DNA from: Saccharococcus thermophilus
GTDB taxonomy: Bacteria > Bacillota > Bacilli > Bacillales > Anoxybacillaceae
Length of the DNA stretch: 64,000 bases
Direction of reading: 5' to 3'
NCBI RefSeq assembly: GCF_011761475.1
Contig: NZ_JAASRS010000001.1
Coordinates: 1,116,001-1,180,000 of the forward strand
The first letter of the stretch is position 1; every line of letters begins with the position of its first letter. A program made the translations under genes and the position numbers. The notes beneath the pieces are model-generated. The model was given only the letters and a program-made list of their open reading frames with translations. It was not told the origin of the DNA and did not search any database. Shown here one piece after another: positions 17,025 to 25,145 of this stretch.

Positions 17025-17255
17025 CCAAAATGGAGTTTCCCAAAAGAGATGCTGATACTTCTCGTTGTTGGTGGATATATGGTGATACGAGATATTGTAC
17101 AAAATTTTGCCTTAAAGTTATATTTCATTTCTTCATGAAAGAATAGAAACTTTGACTCTTTGGATTATGTAGTAGAAACATATAATTGTTTTGAGGCAAG
17201 AGCTTATTTCGAATAAGTAGCATTTATCTTTATAGCAGAAGTTGGAGGAAATGTT

Positions 17256-17519
17256 ATGTTAGGGATAAAAGTAGAAAAATTAAATGATAATTTAGTTATT
17301 AGTTGGTTGTTATCGAAAATAGAAATACCCATTTCTGAGATTGTAGAAGTATCACTTGACGATACTTATGGCGGAGAAGAGAAAACAGCTATCAGAATTG
17401 GCACTCCATATGGTACTTCCGATAGGGTCGTCATTAAAACTAATTCTAATACCTATATTTTATTCACGACCGATGTAATCTCTGTTAAAAATAAAATTTG
17501 TTCGTTTATGAGCGATTAA
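17256..17519 (+). CDS. SunI/YnzG family small protein
   Basis: An 87-residue PH-like protein: [40 protein letters not shown] and [15 protein letters not shown]. It resembles SunI, the sublancin immunity protein of Bacillus, and its paralogue YnzG; most relatives are not beside a bacteriocin gene and none is seen here. TTGGAGGAAATGTT gives a good ribosome site. Confidence 0.8.
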   Translation: MLGIKVEKLNDNLVISWLLSKIEIPISEIVEVSLDDTYGGEEKTAIRIGTPYGTSDRVVIKTNSNTYILFTTDVISVKNKICSFMSD

Positions 17520-17749
17520 CTCAAACAGAAACGAATATTGGTACAACTGAGAACTGCTTATAGAAACATATATTACTTAATCTTTCTTGATTTTTCAGAA
17601 AAGGTAAAGGGACAATTTGAAAAATTAGGAAGTGTTTCCGATATTCAGAATATCTCGATGATATTTCTGACATCACAAAAATACGCGAAATTAGTGGTGC
17701 TAAGGATAGTTCTAAAAGGATTTCCACTAAAATGTTTTTAAAAAAACAT
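17520..17749. other. AT-rich remnant region
   Basis: A 67-codon open frame on the + strand (17538-17741) has no ribosome site or recognisable family and mixes coding-like stretches in two frames. It is probably a decayed gene end. Confidence 0.3.
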
Positions 17750-17802
17750 CCCTCGACGAACCCCTCCTAATGCTTTGCATTATAGAAGGGGTTCGTCGAG
17801 GG
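17750..17802 (-). terminator. Terminator of the split glycosidase gene
   Basis: CCCTCGACGAACCCCT (17750-17765) pairs perfectly with AGGGGTTCGTCGAGGG (17787-17802). On the minus strand it is followed by ATGTTTTTTT. Confidence 0.9.
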
Positions 17803-17809
17803 GATTGGT

Positions 17810-18469
17810 TCAAATTCCTAACTCCTGTATCAAACGCTGAAATGTATAAAACGCCGGTTTCGGAGTATAATCATCCCGCATGATGCCAAATTGATGAAAG
17901 AGATCATCTTTGGAACTGTCTGCATCCCTGAGGCCAAAAAGCTCATAATGTGTGATATTGAGTTCTTGACGTAGTTCATAAATTGTCCGTATGATTGTCT
18001 CTAGTACTTCAGATTGATGTTCGTAAGATCTGTCTTGGCCTGTAAAAGGGTTTTTGCCGGTAGGCCATCCGTTTTCTGTAATGCGTATAGGGATGGAATC
18101 GGGTATGCCGGCTGTCTTGAGATTCACTTCACGAAAACGGCGCAACAGGTGCTCGACGGAAGCCGGAATTTTTTTCAAAGAGAGCGGCGGTTCAAATACA
18201 TCTACATAAAAATTATGTGCGACATAATCCAATGAATCCACGAATACCTTTCCTCCAAGTTCGGCAAGGTTTTCCCAGAAATGCGAAACCGTCTTCGGGC
18301 CGATATCCGGCACAGATCCAAATCCGATATCCACTTGAACATTCGCTGCTTGCGTTTCTTCTTTTGCTGCAATAACACCCTGCACCAACATTTGCAGGAC
18401 GTTAGGGTTCGATCCGTCCATAAAGGTCAAGTTAGGTTCGTTCGTAATTTGCAGCGAATCAATGTAGGA
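17810..18469 (-). pseudogene. 3' part of an IS-split clan GH-A glycosidase gene
   Basis: The minus-strand frame continues from the target duplication (18464-18469) to a stop at 17810. It reads YIDSLQITNEPN, with the NEP motif that carries the acid/base Glu in clan GH-A enzymes, and later PIRITENGWPTGKNP with the probable nucleophile Glu. The C-terminal part ends FYTFQRLIQELGI. The fold is that of a TIM-barrel glycosidase; no exact family or substrate can be named. An ATG at 18430 could start a 206-residue fragment, but it lacks the N-terminal half of the barrel. Confidence 0.85.
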
Positions 18470-20356
18470 CTCACATTTCGCACCCTAACAAGGTCAAAAC
18501 AAAGGATTTTTTATTTAGTTTTTCAGAATAACTTTTTGACCAACACAACGAGCGATGGCAATCCTTTTTTTACCATCGCTGGTCGTTCCGTATCACGTTA
18601 CACGTAGATGCTCTCATCCATGCCCAATCCCTGCAGAATCCTTCGCTGATCAGGGGTAAGGGAGCGATCCAGTGAGCGTTGGATGCGCCCATCCGGCAGC
18701 TTGAACAGGACGACGTTCACATATTGAAACAGCTGAAAAATCGCCTGTCCCGTCGGCCGGGTCAGCTTGCGGCCTCCAGGACCCTTCAACGGGTGTTCTG
18801 GAGTAATAAACTGACGCACTCGGCGCTGAAAAACGCGGTAAATAGCCAAGGCCAACAGAAACAAATAGCCTAATACTGCGACCCGTTCTGGTTTTTTGAC
18901 GTAAATCTCATCCGTGAAAAACGGATCTTTCAAAAAAGCGAAGTTCATTTCCACCGAGATCTGCCCTTTATACAGCTTCAAGATCTCTTGGGCATCCATG
19001 GGTTGGCCCTTCCATTCCTTCGGAACGGTCGTGACAAGGACAAACCGGGACGCTTTCCGTCTCGCCTGTTCCCACGCGTCTTGGTCGAATTCGACGTCAA
19101 GGTGCAAGAAATACAGCGTCTCCACCTCGGGTTCCGCCCCTTTTTTCGGCCGTCCGCGCCGTTTTTTCAGGCGTACGATCTCTTCGACCGCGGCCTCAAC
19201 CCGATGAAACCGGGGGCGAAGGGACGCCTTGAGGGACGCCAAGGCTTGTTCGGCATCTTCCCGGCAGGAGAAGGGGTGACGCTCCCAACGGGCTTGTTCC
19301 TCGCGAAGAAGCTCCGCTTCTTTGGTTCGTTCTTTTTCAAGCGTCTTTCCTTTTCGCTGGTCGAGCGCGCTCGATTCAACAACGATCAGCCGAACGGGGT
19401 GGCCTTCATACGTCGAGGCCGTTTCCCATACCCGGTACGTGGCGCCGTTTCTCTCCGCCAACGTAAAGGGATCGCTCCACGTCGTGTCCTCAGCATCCGC
19501 TTCGGCCAGCGCGGTTTTCACGATCCGGAGCGACGAAGGGCCTCTGGTGATCAAAAAGGCGTTGGCCGCTTTGGTTTGCGCCAGGGTCTCTTTCGTCATC
19601 GCGGCGGAATCGGCCACGTAAATCCATTCGTCTTCGATTTTGGCCTGCTTCAGCTGTTCATGGACACGAGACAGCACCTCGGGATTCCATGTTTTATCGG
19701 GCAGGTTGCCATCGTGCACATCGCCGTAAAACGGGATGCCGTCCTCGTTGCCGACCAGTCCGAAACCGATCTGTTTTTGCCAACGATGATGGCGGTTGTA
19801 GCCATGTGTGATTTGTAAGGCCTCTAACGAGGCCGATTCATACGCGCCGTAAACGGTCTTGTCCGTCGTATCGGCGTGGAAGGCTCGGAGGGAAAGGCCT
19901 TCTTTTCGATAAATATGAATCAAGCAAGTGCTGATGACGTTGTGAATGCCAGCCTCATACAGGCGATCGAGATGACGGGCCAACGCATCGTCGTTCAACC
20001 AGGAAGGATGGAGATCGGGACGGATGAGTTTCTCACAATCGACCTCCTGAGCCCAATGTTCCAAGTGAACAAGGGCTTGCCGGCCGTCAAACACATTGTA
20101 GAGGATGGCCTGAACGGCATCGCTGACTCGCGTTTGGCACTGCGGATCGACGGGCACGAGATGGTCAATCAATTGAGGCAGACCCAGTTTCTTGAATAGG
20201 GCACTTATTATATTCAAATAAGAATTGCGATAGACCTTTTTGACTTGAACGTTCATAAGTGAAAAACTCCTTTACGTTCCTTGTGTGTCAAGGATTCATT
20301 CGACATCGGAACGAAAAAATCCTCCCGATTTTCGTCGAGAGGGTGCGAAATGTGAG
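18470..20356 (-). mobile_element. IS1634-family insertion sequence, 1887 bp, with 6-bp target duplication
   Basis: The ends are perfect 17-bp inverted repeats: CTCACATTTCGCACCCT at 18470-18486 and its complement AGGGTGCGAAATGTGAG at 20340-20356. They are flanked by direct copies of GTAGGA (18464-18469 and 20357-20362). One transposase gene fills the element. The intact duplication and ends indicate a recent, simple insertion. Confidence 0.95.
18598..20256 (-). CDS. IS1634-family transposase (552 aa)
   Basis: A full-length DDE transposase of the IS1634 group of the IS4 superfamily. Acidic motifs are FHADTTDKTVYG, WIYVADSAAMTKETL and the late ISVEMNFAFLKDPFFTDEIY, which holds the Glu. A basic stretch KKRRGRPKKG is near residue 365. 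The start follows GTAAAGGAGTTTTTCACTT. A long open frame on the opposite strand is only a shadow of its GC-rich codon use. Confidence 0.93.
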   Translation of the reverse strand: MNVQVKKVYRNSYLNIISALFKKLGLPQLIDHLVPVDPQCQTRVSDAVQAILYNVFDGRQALVHLEHWAQEVDCEKLIRPDLHPSWLNDDALARHLDRLYEAGIHNVISTCLIHIYRKEGLSLRAFHADTTDKTVYGAYESASLEALQITHGYNRHHRWQKQIGFGLVGNEDGIPFYGDVHDGNLPDKTWNPEVLSRVHEQLKQAKIEDEWIYVADSAAMTKETLAQTKAANAFLITRGPSSLRIVKTALAEADAEDTTWSDPFTLAERNGATYRVWETASTYEGHPVRLIVVESSALDQRKGKTLEKERTKEAELLREEQARWERHPFSCREDAEQALASLKASLRPRFHRVEAAVEEIVRLKKRRGRPKKGAEPEVETLYFLHLDVEFDQDAWEQARRKASRFVLVTTVPKEWKGQPMDAQEILKLYKGQISVEMNFAFLKDPFFTDEIYVKKPERVAVLGYLFLLALAIYRVFQRRVRQFITPEHPLKGPGGRKLTRPTGQAIFQLFQYVNVVLFKLPDGRIQRSLDRSLTPDQRRILQGLGMDESIYV

Positions 20357-20683
20357 GTAGGAACCATACTGTCTAATTATTTTCCTAATAAGCCCGATCC
20401 AGTGATCCATCTCTATGTTCGGAGCCAAAGAACCTACTACCAAGTCTCCCATTAATCCCAAACGCACATATTTCTCCACGATCGATAAGAGCTTCTCCTC
20501 CGAATCAGCAGGTCCCGTATAAACGAGATAAATTCTTGGTAACAACGATTTAGATTCTCCTCGAAGGCGTTTTAATGCCAGTTGGATTTGCTCATAGTTG
20601 TCCTGAGGTCCGACAGCTAAACCGGTGGGAGTACCGGCCACACTAAGCGGATATATCCCAAACTTCAAACCGGATGAATACAT
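20357..20683 (-). pseudogene. 5' part of the IS-split clan GH-A glycosidase gene
   Basis: Starts at ATG 20683 after AAAGGAGGG and encodes 109 residues: MYSSGLKFGIYPLSVAGTPT, then a PRIYLVYTGPAD strand and IEMDHWIGLIRKIIRQYGSY. The frame runs into the IS end and stops inside it. Joining base 20357 to 18463, that is removing the IS and one GTAGGA copy, restores one frame of 326 codons across the junction. The protein has no signal peptide, so it was probably cytoplasmic. Confidence 0.88.
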
Positions 20684-20728
20684 AAAAAAACCCTCCTTTT
20701 TCTTCGTACTGTGTTGTGATAAATTGAG

Positions 20729-20860
20729 TAATAAATATATATTTATTATATACAAGTAAATAATAAAAATATATTTACTATTTTTCTTTTTGTGACCTAT
20801 TTTTCAAGTAAAAAGTAAATATATATTTACGTTATAACTAACTAATAATAAATTATTATT
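20729..20860. promoter_or_regulatory. Cluster of AT-rich palindromes upstream of the split glycosidase gene
   Basis: TAATAAATATATATTTATTA (20729-20748) is a perfect 20-bp palindrome. GTAAATATATATTTAC (20815-20830) is a perfect 16-bp one, and GTAAAT...ATTTAC at 20756-20778 has the same arms around a longer centre. GTTATAAC and AATAATAAATTATTATT follow. Repeated GTAAATA arms suggest an operator array for a dimeric regulator or simply a promoter rich in A+T. Confidence 0.45.
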
Positions 20861-20963
20861 TACTTCATTGTCAACGGGATTTTGAAATACAGAGGCATTT
20901 TAGTATTGTCTCCAAAAATCGAACAAATCGCAGCGAATATGATTCAACTTCTTCCTTAAAAAA

Positions 20964-20990
20964 TTGACATAAGAACATTAGTTCTATACT
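20964..20990 (+). promoter_or_regulatory. Promoter of the VOC gene with an operator-like dyad
   Basis: TTGACA (20964-20969) and TATACT (20985-20990) are 15 bases apart. The spacer holds AGAAC-ATTA-GTTCT (20972-20985), a perfect dyad placed to block polymerase. Confidence 0.55.
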
Positions 20991-21026
20991 ATGTGTAATA
21001 AAGGTAATATAATAGGAGGTTTTAAA

Positions 21027-21395
21027 ATGGGTAAAGTTTTACGATTTGAGTTTCAAGTACCAAATCCTGAACAAGCAATTGAGTTTTATTCTAAAACTTT
21101 TGGTTGGAAATTTGAAAAAATGCCGGGACAACAAGACTATTGGTTTATTATTACGGGAGATAGTGATAAACCAGGTATTGACGGTGGTTTAATGAAATCA
21201 CCAGATGGTGCAACTAGAACTATAAATTCAATTGAAGTAAACTCTATTGATAGCTATCTTACTCAAGTTGTTGAAAATGGTGGACAAGTCGTTGTTCCTA
21301 AAACTGCTATTCCAAACATGGGTTACTTTGCTTATTGTATAGATAATCAAGGACTTCTTTTTGGTGTATCTGAAGTTAATCCAAACGCTAAATAA
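21027..21395 (+). CDS. VOC (glyoxalase/bleomycin resistance) family protein
   Basis: A 122-residue single-chain VOC protein: VLRFEFQVPNPEQAIEFYSKTFGWKFEKM at the start, then WFIITGD, DGGLMKSPDG and YFAYCIDNQGLLFGV at the end. The family includes metal-dependent lyases, dioxygenases and drug-binding proteins; the substrate is unknown. The ATG at 21027 is 7 bases after TAGGAGG, while the earlier in-frame start at 20991 would be the transcription start. Low G+C separates it from the core genome. Confidence 0.85.
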   Translation: MGKVLRFEFQVPNPEQAIEFYSKTFGWKFEKMPGQQDYWFIITGDSDKPGIDGGLMKSPDGATRTINSIEVNSIDSYLTQVVENGGQVVVPKTAIPNMGYFAYCIDNQGLLFGVSEVNPNAK

Positions 21396-21448
21396 ATTCG
21401 AAGAAAATTATTTTTTTGCATTAGTCAAAAAATAAGCGGGGATATTTG

Positions 21449-21545
21449 CCCAAGATTAAACTTTTCTCGGATACTTGCTTGATCATTTCGACTCAAACTG
21501 TTGAAACATCTCCAGCGCAATTTTTTATTCGGAGATCGATAAATA
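21449..21545 (-). pseudogene. Remnant of an IS256-family transposase gene
   Basis: About 97 bases closely match the interior of the intact IS256 transposase gene at about 62868-62962 of this window, for example CTCGGATACTTGCTTGA, CATTTCGACTCAAACTGTTG and AAACATCT, with scattered substitutions. Neither end of the element is present here. Confidence 0.85.
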
Positions 21546-21741
21546 CTATACGAAAAAGGTTACTCGTTTGGTTTAGAGTATGATGTTTTGTCTGAGAAGA
21601 GCGTTGAGATAGTAATAAAATTATCAAGCAAAGAAGTTAATGAAGAAACTAAAAAAAACGATAAAACAAATCGCTAATGGTATTATTGAAGAAAATAAAT
21701 TTGATCCCAAATTTTTTACGATTAAAGTATCGAGATTTTAA
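21543..21741 (+). pseudogene. Frameshifted gene end, possibly DUF4030-like
   Basis: One frame reads YEKGYSFGLEYDVLSEKSVE then stops after a run of A; the next frame continues KTIKQIANGIIEENKFDPKF and ends SRF-stop. The two parts join at a poly-A run near 21650, so a frameshift is likely. The second part recalls DUF4030 proteins of Bacillaceae. The 5' part is missing. Confidence 0.4.
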
Positions 21742-22171
21742 GAAGTCTTTGGCGAAGATGTAAATTAGGTGTTGGGTAGTCGTTATTAGGTTTTGCTTAG
21801 CTAATGGGTGCGGTGCTTGAATAAGGCATCGTTTTTTTATTCAATTCCTATGGAGGAGCGGAATTTTTACCTTAATCTGTAGTGCTGCGAAGTGATGCAT
21901 GGGTGGATAGCGGGCAATTTATTTCGATGATACAATTTTCGGAATATTAATAAAAAATATAGATTGAATAATATATAAAAAATGTTGTTGGTCATAATTA
22001 AAGACTTAGATTTTTTTTGATAAACGATTTCATTGAGGTTGCTGCGGCAACTTTTTTCTTAAACCAAACGAGGCAGGAGTGTTTTAAAGAAATGAAATTT
22101 TAGTGCCCAGAAAGTTGGAATAGTTGGTAAAATTCCTTTATACATAAAGATACAATGGAGAGGGAAAAGAG
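21742..22171. other. AT-rich intergenic stretch
   Basis: No gene is recognised. It contains the first copy of the dispersed repeat (21873-21910). Confidence 0.4.
21873..21910 (+). repeat. Dispersed cassette-region repeat, copy 1
   Basis: Starts TAATCTGTAGTGCTGCGAAG and continues TGATGCATGGGTGGATAGC. It agrees with the copy at 24979-25016 at most positions. See the other copies at 22716 and 24106. Confidence 0.65.
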
Positions 22172-22624
22172 ATGGGGGATTTAGCGATAAGAACAGCTAA
22201 TCAAGAAGATATTCCGCAACTTTTAAATTTAATGTATCAATACGTTGTGGATTTTTATAAAAGACCTAAACCAACGGAAGAGTCACTTAAAGTATTGATA
22301 AAGCTTCTACTGAATAACCCCGCCAGTGGGAATACAATTTGTTGCAGAACAAGATGGAAAATTATTAGGTTTTACAACCCTGTATTTCTCCTTTAGCACT
22401 CTTCAGGTGAAAAGAATGACTATTTTAAATGACTTGTTGTGATACCAGAAGCAAGAGGGCAAAAACTGGGAGAGAAACTGTTTCAAACATGCTTGTCTTA
22501 TATAAGAGAGAATGATTTTGCCTATATGACATGGGAAACTGCAAAGGATAATTTAGTTGCTCAATCTCTTTACAACAAAATGAGTGGTCAATTGTCTGAA
22601 TGGTTAGTTTATGAAATCAGTTAG
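22172..22624 (+). pseudogene. Frameshifted GNAT acetyltransferase gene
   Basis: The N-terminal part, MGDLAIRTANQEDIPQLLNL MYQYV, is in the first frame. The middle, QFVAEQDGKLLGFTTLYFS, is in a second frame from about 22333. The acetyl-CoA part, VIPEARGQKLGEKLFQTCLS, returns in a third from about 22440 and ends with ISQ-type residues at 22624. At least two frameshifts therefore break a gene of normal GNAT length (about 150 residues). Confidence 0.85.
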
Positions 22625-22715
22625 TGTATCCAGTAGTTTTTTATTAAGCTATTCTTTTTCATTTGATGGTGTCGTATAGATGCGGGATGATTGTCTCTCA
22701 TGGAAGAACGTGTTA

Positions 22716-22757
22716 CCTCTCATCATCTGTGGCGAGGCCTTCTTCATTGCTGGCTAA
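22716..22757 (+). repeat. Dispersed cassette-region repeat, divergent copy 2
   Basis: Shares ATCTGTGGCG at its left end and GCTGGCTAAGG at its right end with the copy at 24979, with a divergent centre. It lies between two GNAT genes. Confidence 0.4.
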
Positions 22758-22805
22758 GGGGACAGAAAAGATTGAAGGAGCACAAAAAAGGAAGGGTATG
22801 GGGAA

Positions 22806-23345
22806 ATGGTTGTTCTTGAAACACAAAGGTTGATATTAAGGCAGTATGAAGATGAAGATATTACTTCTCTACATCATATTTTTTCTGACCCAGAAACAAT
22901 GAAGTTTTATCCAGCCCCTTTTAGCATTCAGCAAACCCAAGACTGGATTAAACGAAATCAAGATAGATATCGGAATGATGGTTATGGATTATGGGCTGTT
23001 TGTTTAAAGGAAACAAACAAATTTATCGGTGACTGTGGTCTTGTTAAACAAAAAATAAATGACAGTATAGAAGTGGAGATTGGATACCACATTAGTAAAA
23101 AATATTGGTCCGAGGGGTTCGCAACAGAAGCAGCCAAAGCGTGCAAGGAATATGCGTTTGATAAATTGGGTTTAAATAAGCTGATCAGTATTATTGATCC
23201 AAGAAATATTCCATCCATTCGTGTGGCAGAGAAGATTGGTTTTACTAAGGAAAAGGAAGTATTTATTTTCGGTAAGAACCATTATATATACTCGGGGGTT
23301 AAAGAAAGTAACGAAGGGTTATTGAACGAATGGTGCGATAGTTAA
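22806..23345 (+). CDS. GNAT acetyltransferase, RimJ/RimL type
   Basis: A 179-residue GNAT protein: ETQRLILRQYEDEDITSLHHIF at the start, then GLWAVCLKETNKFIGDCGL, EVEIGYHISKKYWSEGFATEA with the acetyl-CoA loop, and DPRNIPSIRVAEKIGF, all typical of the RimJ/RimL group. Relatives acetylate ribosomal proteins or small molecules including aminoglycosides. The start at 22806 follows AAGGAAGGG; an ATG at 22798 is out of frame. Confidence 0.88.
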   Translation: MVVLETQRLILRQYEDEDITSLHHIFSDPETMKFYPAPFSIQQTQDWIKRNQDRYRNDGYGLWAVCLKETNKFIGDCGLVKQKINDSIEVEIGYHISKKYWSEGFATEAAKACKEYAFDKLGLNKLISIIDPRNIPSIRVAEKIGFTKEKEVFIFGKNHYIYSGVKESNEGLLNEWCDS

Positions 23346-23359
23346 ATAAAAAATATGTA

Positions 23360-23396
23360 CAAAAAGCTGCCTTATCATCACAAGGTGGCTTTTTCA
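23360..23396 (+). terminator. Terminator after the GNAT gene
   Basis: AAAAGCTGCCTT and AAGGTGGCTTTTT form a stem with one mismatch around ATCATCAC. Confidence 0.65.
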
Positions 23397-23489
23397 TCGG
23401 TCGAAAACCAACCATTAACGATATAGAGCCTTTTTAGAAAAGGAATAATAGCATGGATTGTTGAATTCTGTAAGATAGGGGGTGGATAT

Positions 23490-24089
23490 ATGTTACAAAA
23501 TTTGTCGCTGACAGGAAAAAGAATATCTCTGCGGACACCAACGCAGGATGATTTGCCAATTCTGTATAACCTGATATATGGTGTGGAGAATCCAGAATGG
23601 AAAAAGTACGATGCTCCTTATTATCCGCTTGAATTTTGCACCTTTGAAAAGTTTTCTAAGAGAATGAAAGAAAAAATGAATGTTACGGATGTACCAAGTC
23701 AAATGATTATAGAATATCGAGGTCAAATTATAGGTATGGTTAGCTATTATTGGGAGGATCAACGTACACGATGGCTTGAAATGGGAATTGTCATCTATTC
23801 TCCTGAGCATTGGAATGGTGGGCTTGGAACCGAAGCATTATCTTTATGGATTGACTATCTCTTTGAAAATCTAACCATCGAGAGAGTGGGGCTTACAACT
23901 TGGTCTGGAAATCCACGAATGATAAGATGTGCGGAAAAATTAGGAATGCGATTAGAAGGAAGAATGAGAAAATGCCGCTACTATAATGGTGAATACTATG
24001 ATTCCATCCGAATGGGTATTCTTCGAGAGGAATGGGATGAGTTTAAAAAGGATAATCCCTTATTCAACTTCCATGAAAGAACGAGTTAA
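23490..24089 (+). CDS. GNAT acetyltransferase, RimJ/RimL type (second)
   Basis: A 199-residue GNAT protein: GKRISLRTPTQDDLPILYNL, then GQIIGMVSYYWEDQRTRWLE, MGIVIYSPEHWNGGLGTEAL and the acetyl-CoA/acceptor part WSGNPRMIRCAEKLGMRLEG. The closing RKCRYYNGEYYDSIRMGILREEW is usual in YoaA/YkkB-like proteins. The substrate is unknown. GATAGGGGGTGG precedes the start. Three GNAT genes within 2 kb suggest serial acquisition. Confidence 0.88.
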   Translation: MLQNLSLTGKRISLRTPTQDDLPILYNLIYGVENPEWKKYDAPYYPLEFCTFEKFSKRMKEKMNVTDVPSQMIIEYRGQIIGMVSYYWEDQRTRWLEMGIVIYSPEHWNGGLGTEALSLWIDYLFENLTIERVGLTTWSGNPRMIRCAEKLGMRLEGRMRKCRYYNGEYYDSIRMGILREEWDEFKKDNPLFNFHERTS

Positions 24090-24105
24090 CTTTTATCATA
24101 TGTGG

Positions 24106-24140
24106 TGTCACGAAGTTATGAATGAGTAGATTTTTTGGAT
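24106..24140 (+). repeat. Dispersed cassette-region repeat, divergent copy 3
   Basis: Contains ATGTGGTGTCACGAAGT and ATGAATGAGTAG, aligned with ATCTGTGGTGCCGCGAAAT and GCATGGGTGG of the copy at 24979. It follows the second intact GNAT gene at once. Confidence 0.45.
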
Positions 24141-24180
24141 ACTTTTGGTAAGTAAAAATTAATTTTAAGGAGAGAATGAA

Positions 24181-24906
24181 ATGTTAATCGGCCATATCAA
24201 GGAAATTGTCCGTTACCCTGTGAAATCTTTCCATGGAGAGCGTGTACAAAAAACTAAAGTAATGGAATATGGTTTGTATGGCGACCGTAGTCATGCTTTT
24301 TTAGATGAAACAAGATCAGGGAAGTTTTTAACAATAACACAATTCCCAGAAATGGTTCGATATAAAGCAAGATTTGTTGGGGAGGAATTAGTGGAAGAAT
24401 ACCCCAGAGTCGAAATAACGACACCTGAAGGTAAGGTTGTTGATTGGGGAGATGAAGACATGATTAGAGAAATAGAAAACAAATCGAAACGGAAAGTTTC
24501 TCTTGTAAAATATACTCCATCTTATGTGCCTTTAGGGGCAATTGAAGAAGAACACGTTCAATTGGTAACGGATGCTTCTTTGCTTAAATTAAAAGAAATA
24601 TGGGGAAAAGAGGTCAATTATCAACGTTTTCGCCCTAATTTACTTATATCATTAAAAGAGAAAGTCCCATTTATTGAAGAAACGTGGTTTGGCAGAAGGA
24701 TTAAAATAGGACGAGAAGTGGAGATTCAATTAAAAAGACATTGCGAACGGTGCATGATTATTACTGTTAGTCCTGATAATGCAGAACAAGATTCGTCTTT
24801 GCTTAAAACTCTTGTACAACAAAGAAATAATCATTTTGGTGTTTATGCTTCTGTTATAAAAACAGGTGAAATTCATGTAGGCGATGAAGTCTTTCTTCTT
24901 GAATGA
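24181..24906 (+). CDS. MOSC domain protein
   Basis: A 241-residue protein with an N-terminal MOSC beta-barrel (GHIKEIVRYPVKSFHGERVQ, YGLYGDRSHAFLD) and a C-terminal MOSC domain containing the family Cys in KRHCERCMIITVSPD, followed by FGVYASVIKTGEIHVGDEV. MOSC proteins bind molybdenum cofactor and act in N-hydroxylated compound reduction or sulfur carrier reactions. It is not next to the other Mo genes. AAGGAGAG precedes the ATG at 24181. Confidence 0.9.
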   Translation: MLIGHIKEIVRYPVKSFHGERVQKTKVMEYGLYGDRSHAFLDETRSGKFLTITQFPEMVRYKARFVGEELVEEYPRVEITTPEGKVVDWGDEDMIREIENKSKRKVSLVKYTPSYVPLGAIEEEHVQLVTDASLLKLKEIWGKEVNYQRFRPNLLISLKEKVPFIEETWFGRRIKIGREVEIQLKRHCERCMIITVSPDNAEQDSSLLKTLVQQRNNHFGVYASVIKTGEIHVGDEVFLLE

Positions 24907-25145
24907 TACTTTGCCAAATCATCATCAAACCAAATGTCAACTCTACTAAGATTCCATGGAAGGACAGAACTGCTTGCATAATCTGTGGTGCCGCGAAATG
25001 AGGCATGGGTGGCTAACATCAGGATAGTCATAATGAACGAAAATGCTCCAGTTCGCTTAACGTAGATTGCACTTGTCCATAATGGTAATGCAACACCAAT
25101 ACCATCTACCAAGTGTAGAGCTACAAACGAAAGGAGCTAATTATT
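24907..25145. other. Gap between the MOSC gene and IS110 element 2
   Basis: Holds repeat copy 4 and then the left end of the IS110 element, whose boundary is not resolved. The ribosome site GAAAGGAGC precedes the transposase start at 25146. Confidence 0.45.
24979..25016 (+). repeat. Dispersed cassette-region repeat, copy 4
   Basis: Starts TAATCTGTGGTGCCGCGAAA and continues TGAGGCATGGGTGGCTAAC. It shares about 32 of 38 positions with copy 1. It may fold through GTGCC and GGCAT. Confidence 0.65.

Noticed and set aside
18988-19818. 276-codon open frame on the + strand
   Set aside because: It is wholly antisense to the IS1634 transposase, has no ribosome site and no recognisable domain.
20984-21000. 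ACTATGTGTAATAAAG near the VOC promoter as a Ter site
   Set aside because: The CYAAAT core is absent; only CTATGTG agrees.
21873-25016. The dispersed repeats as integron attC sites
   Set aside because: No RYYYAAC/GTTRRRY core pair and no integron integrase in the window.
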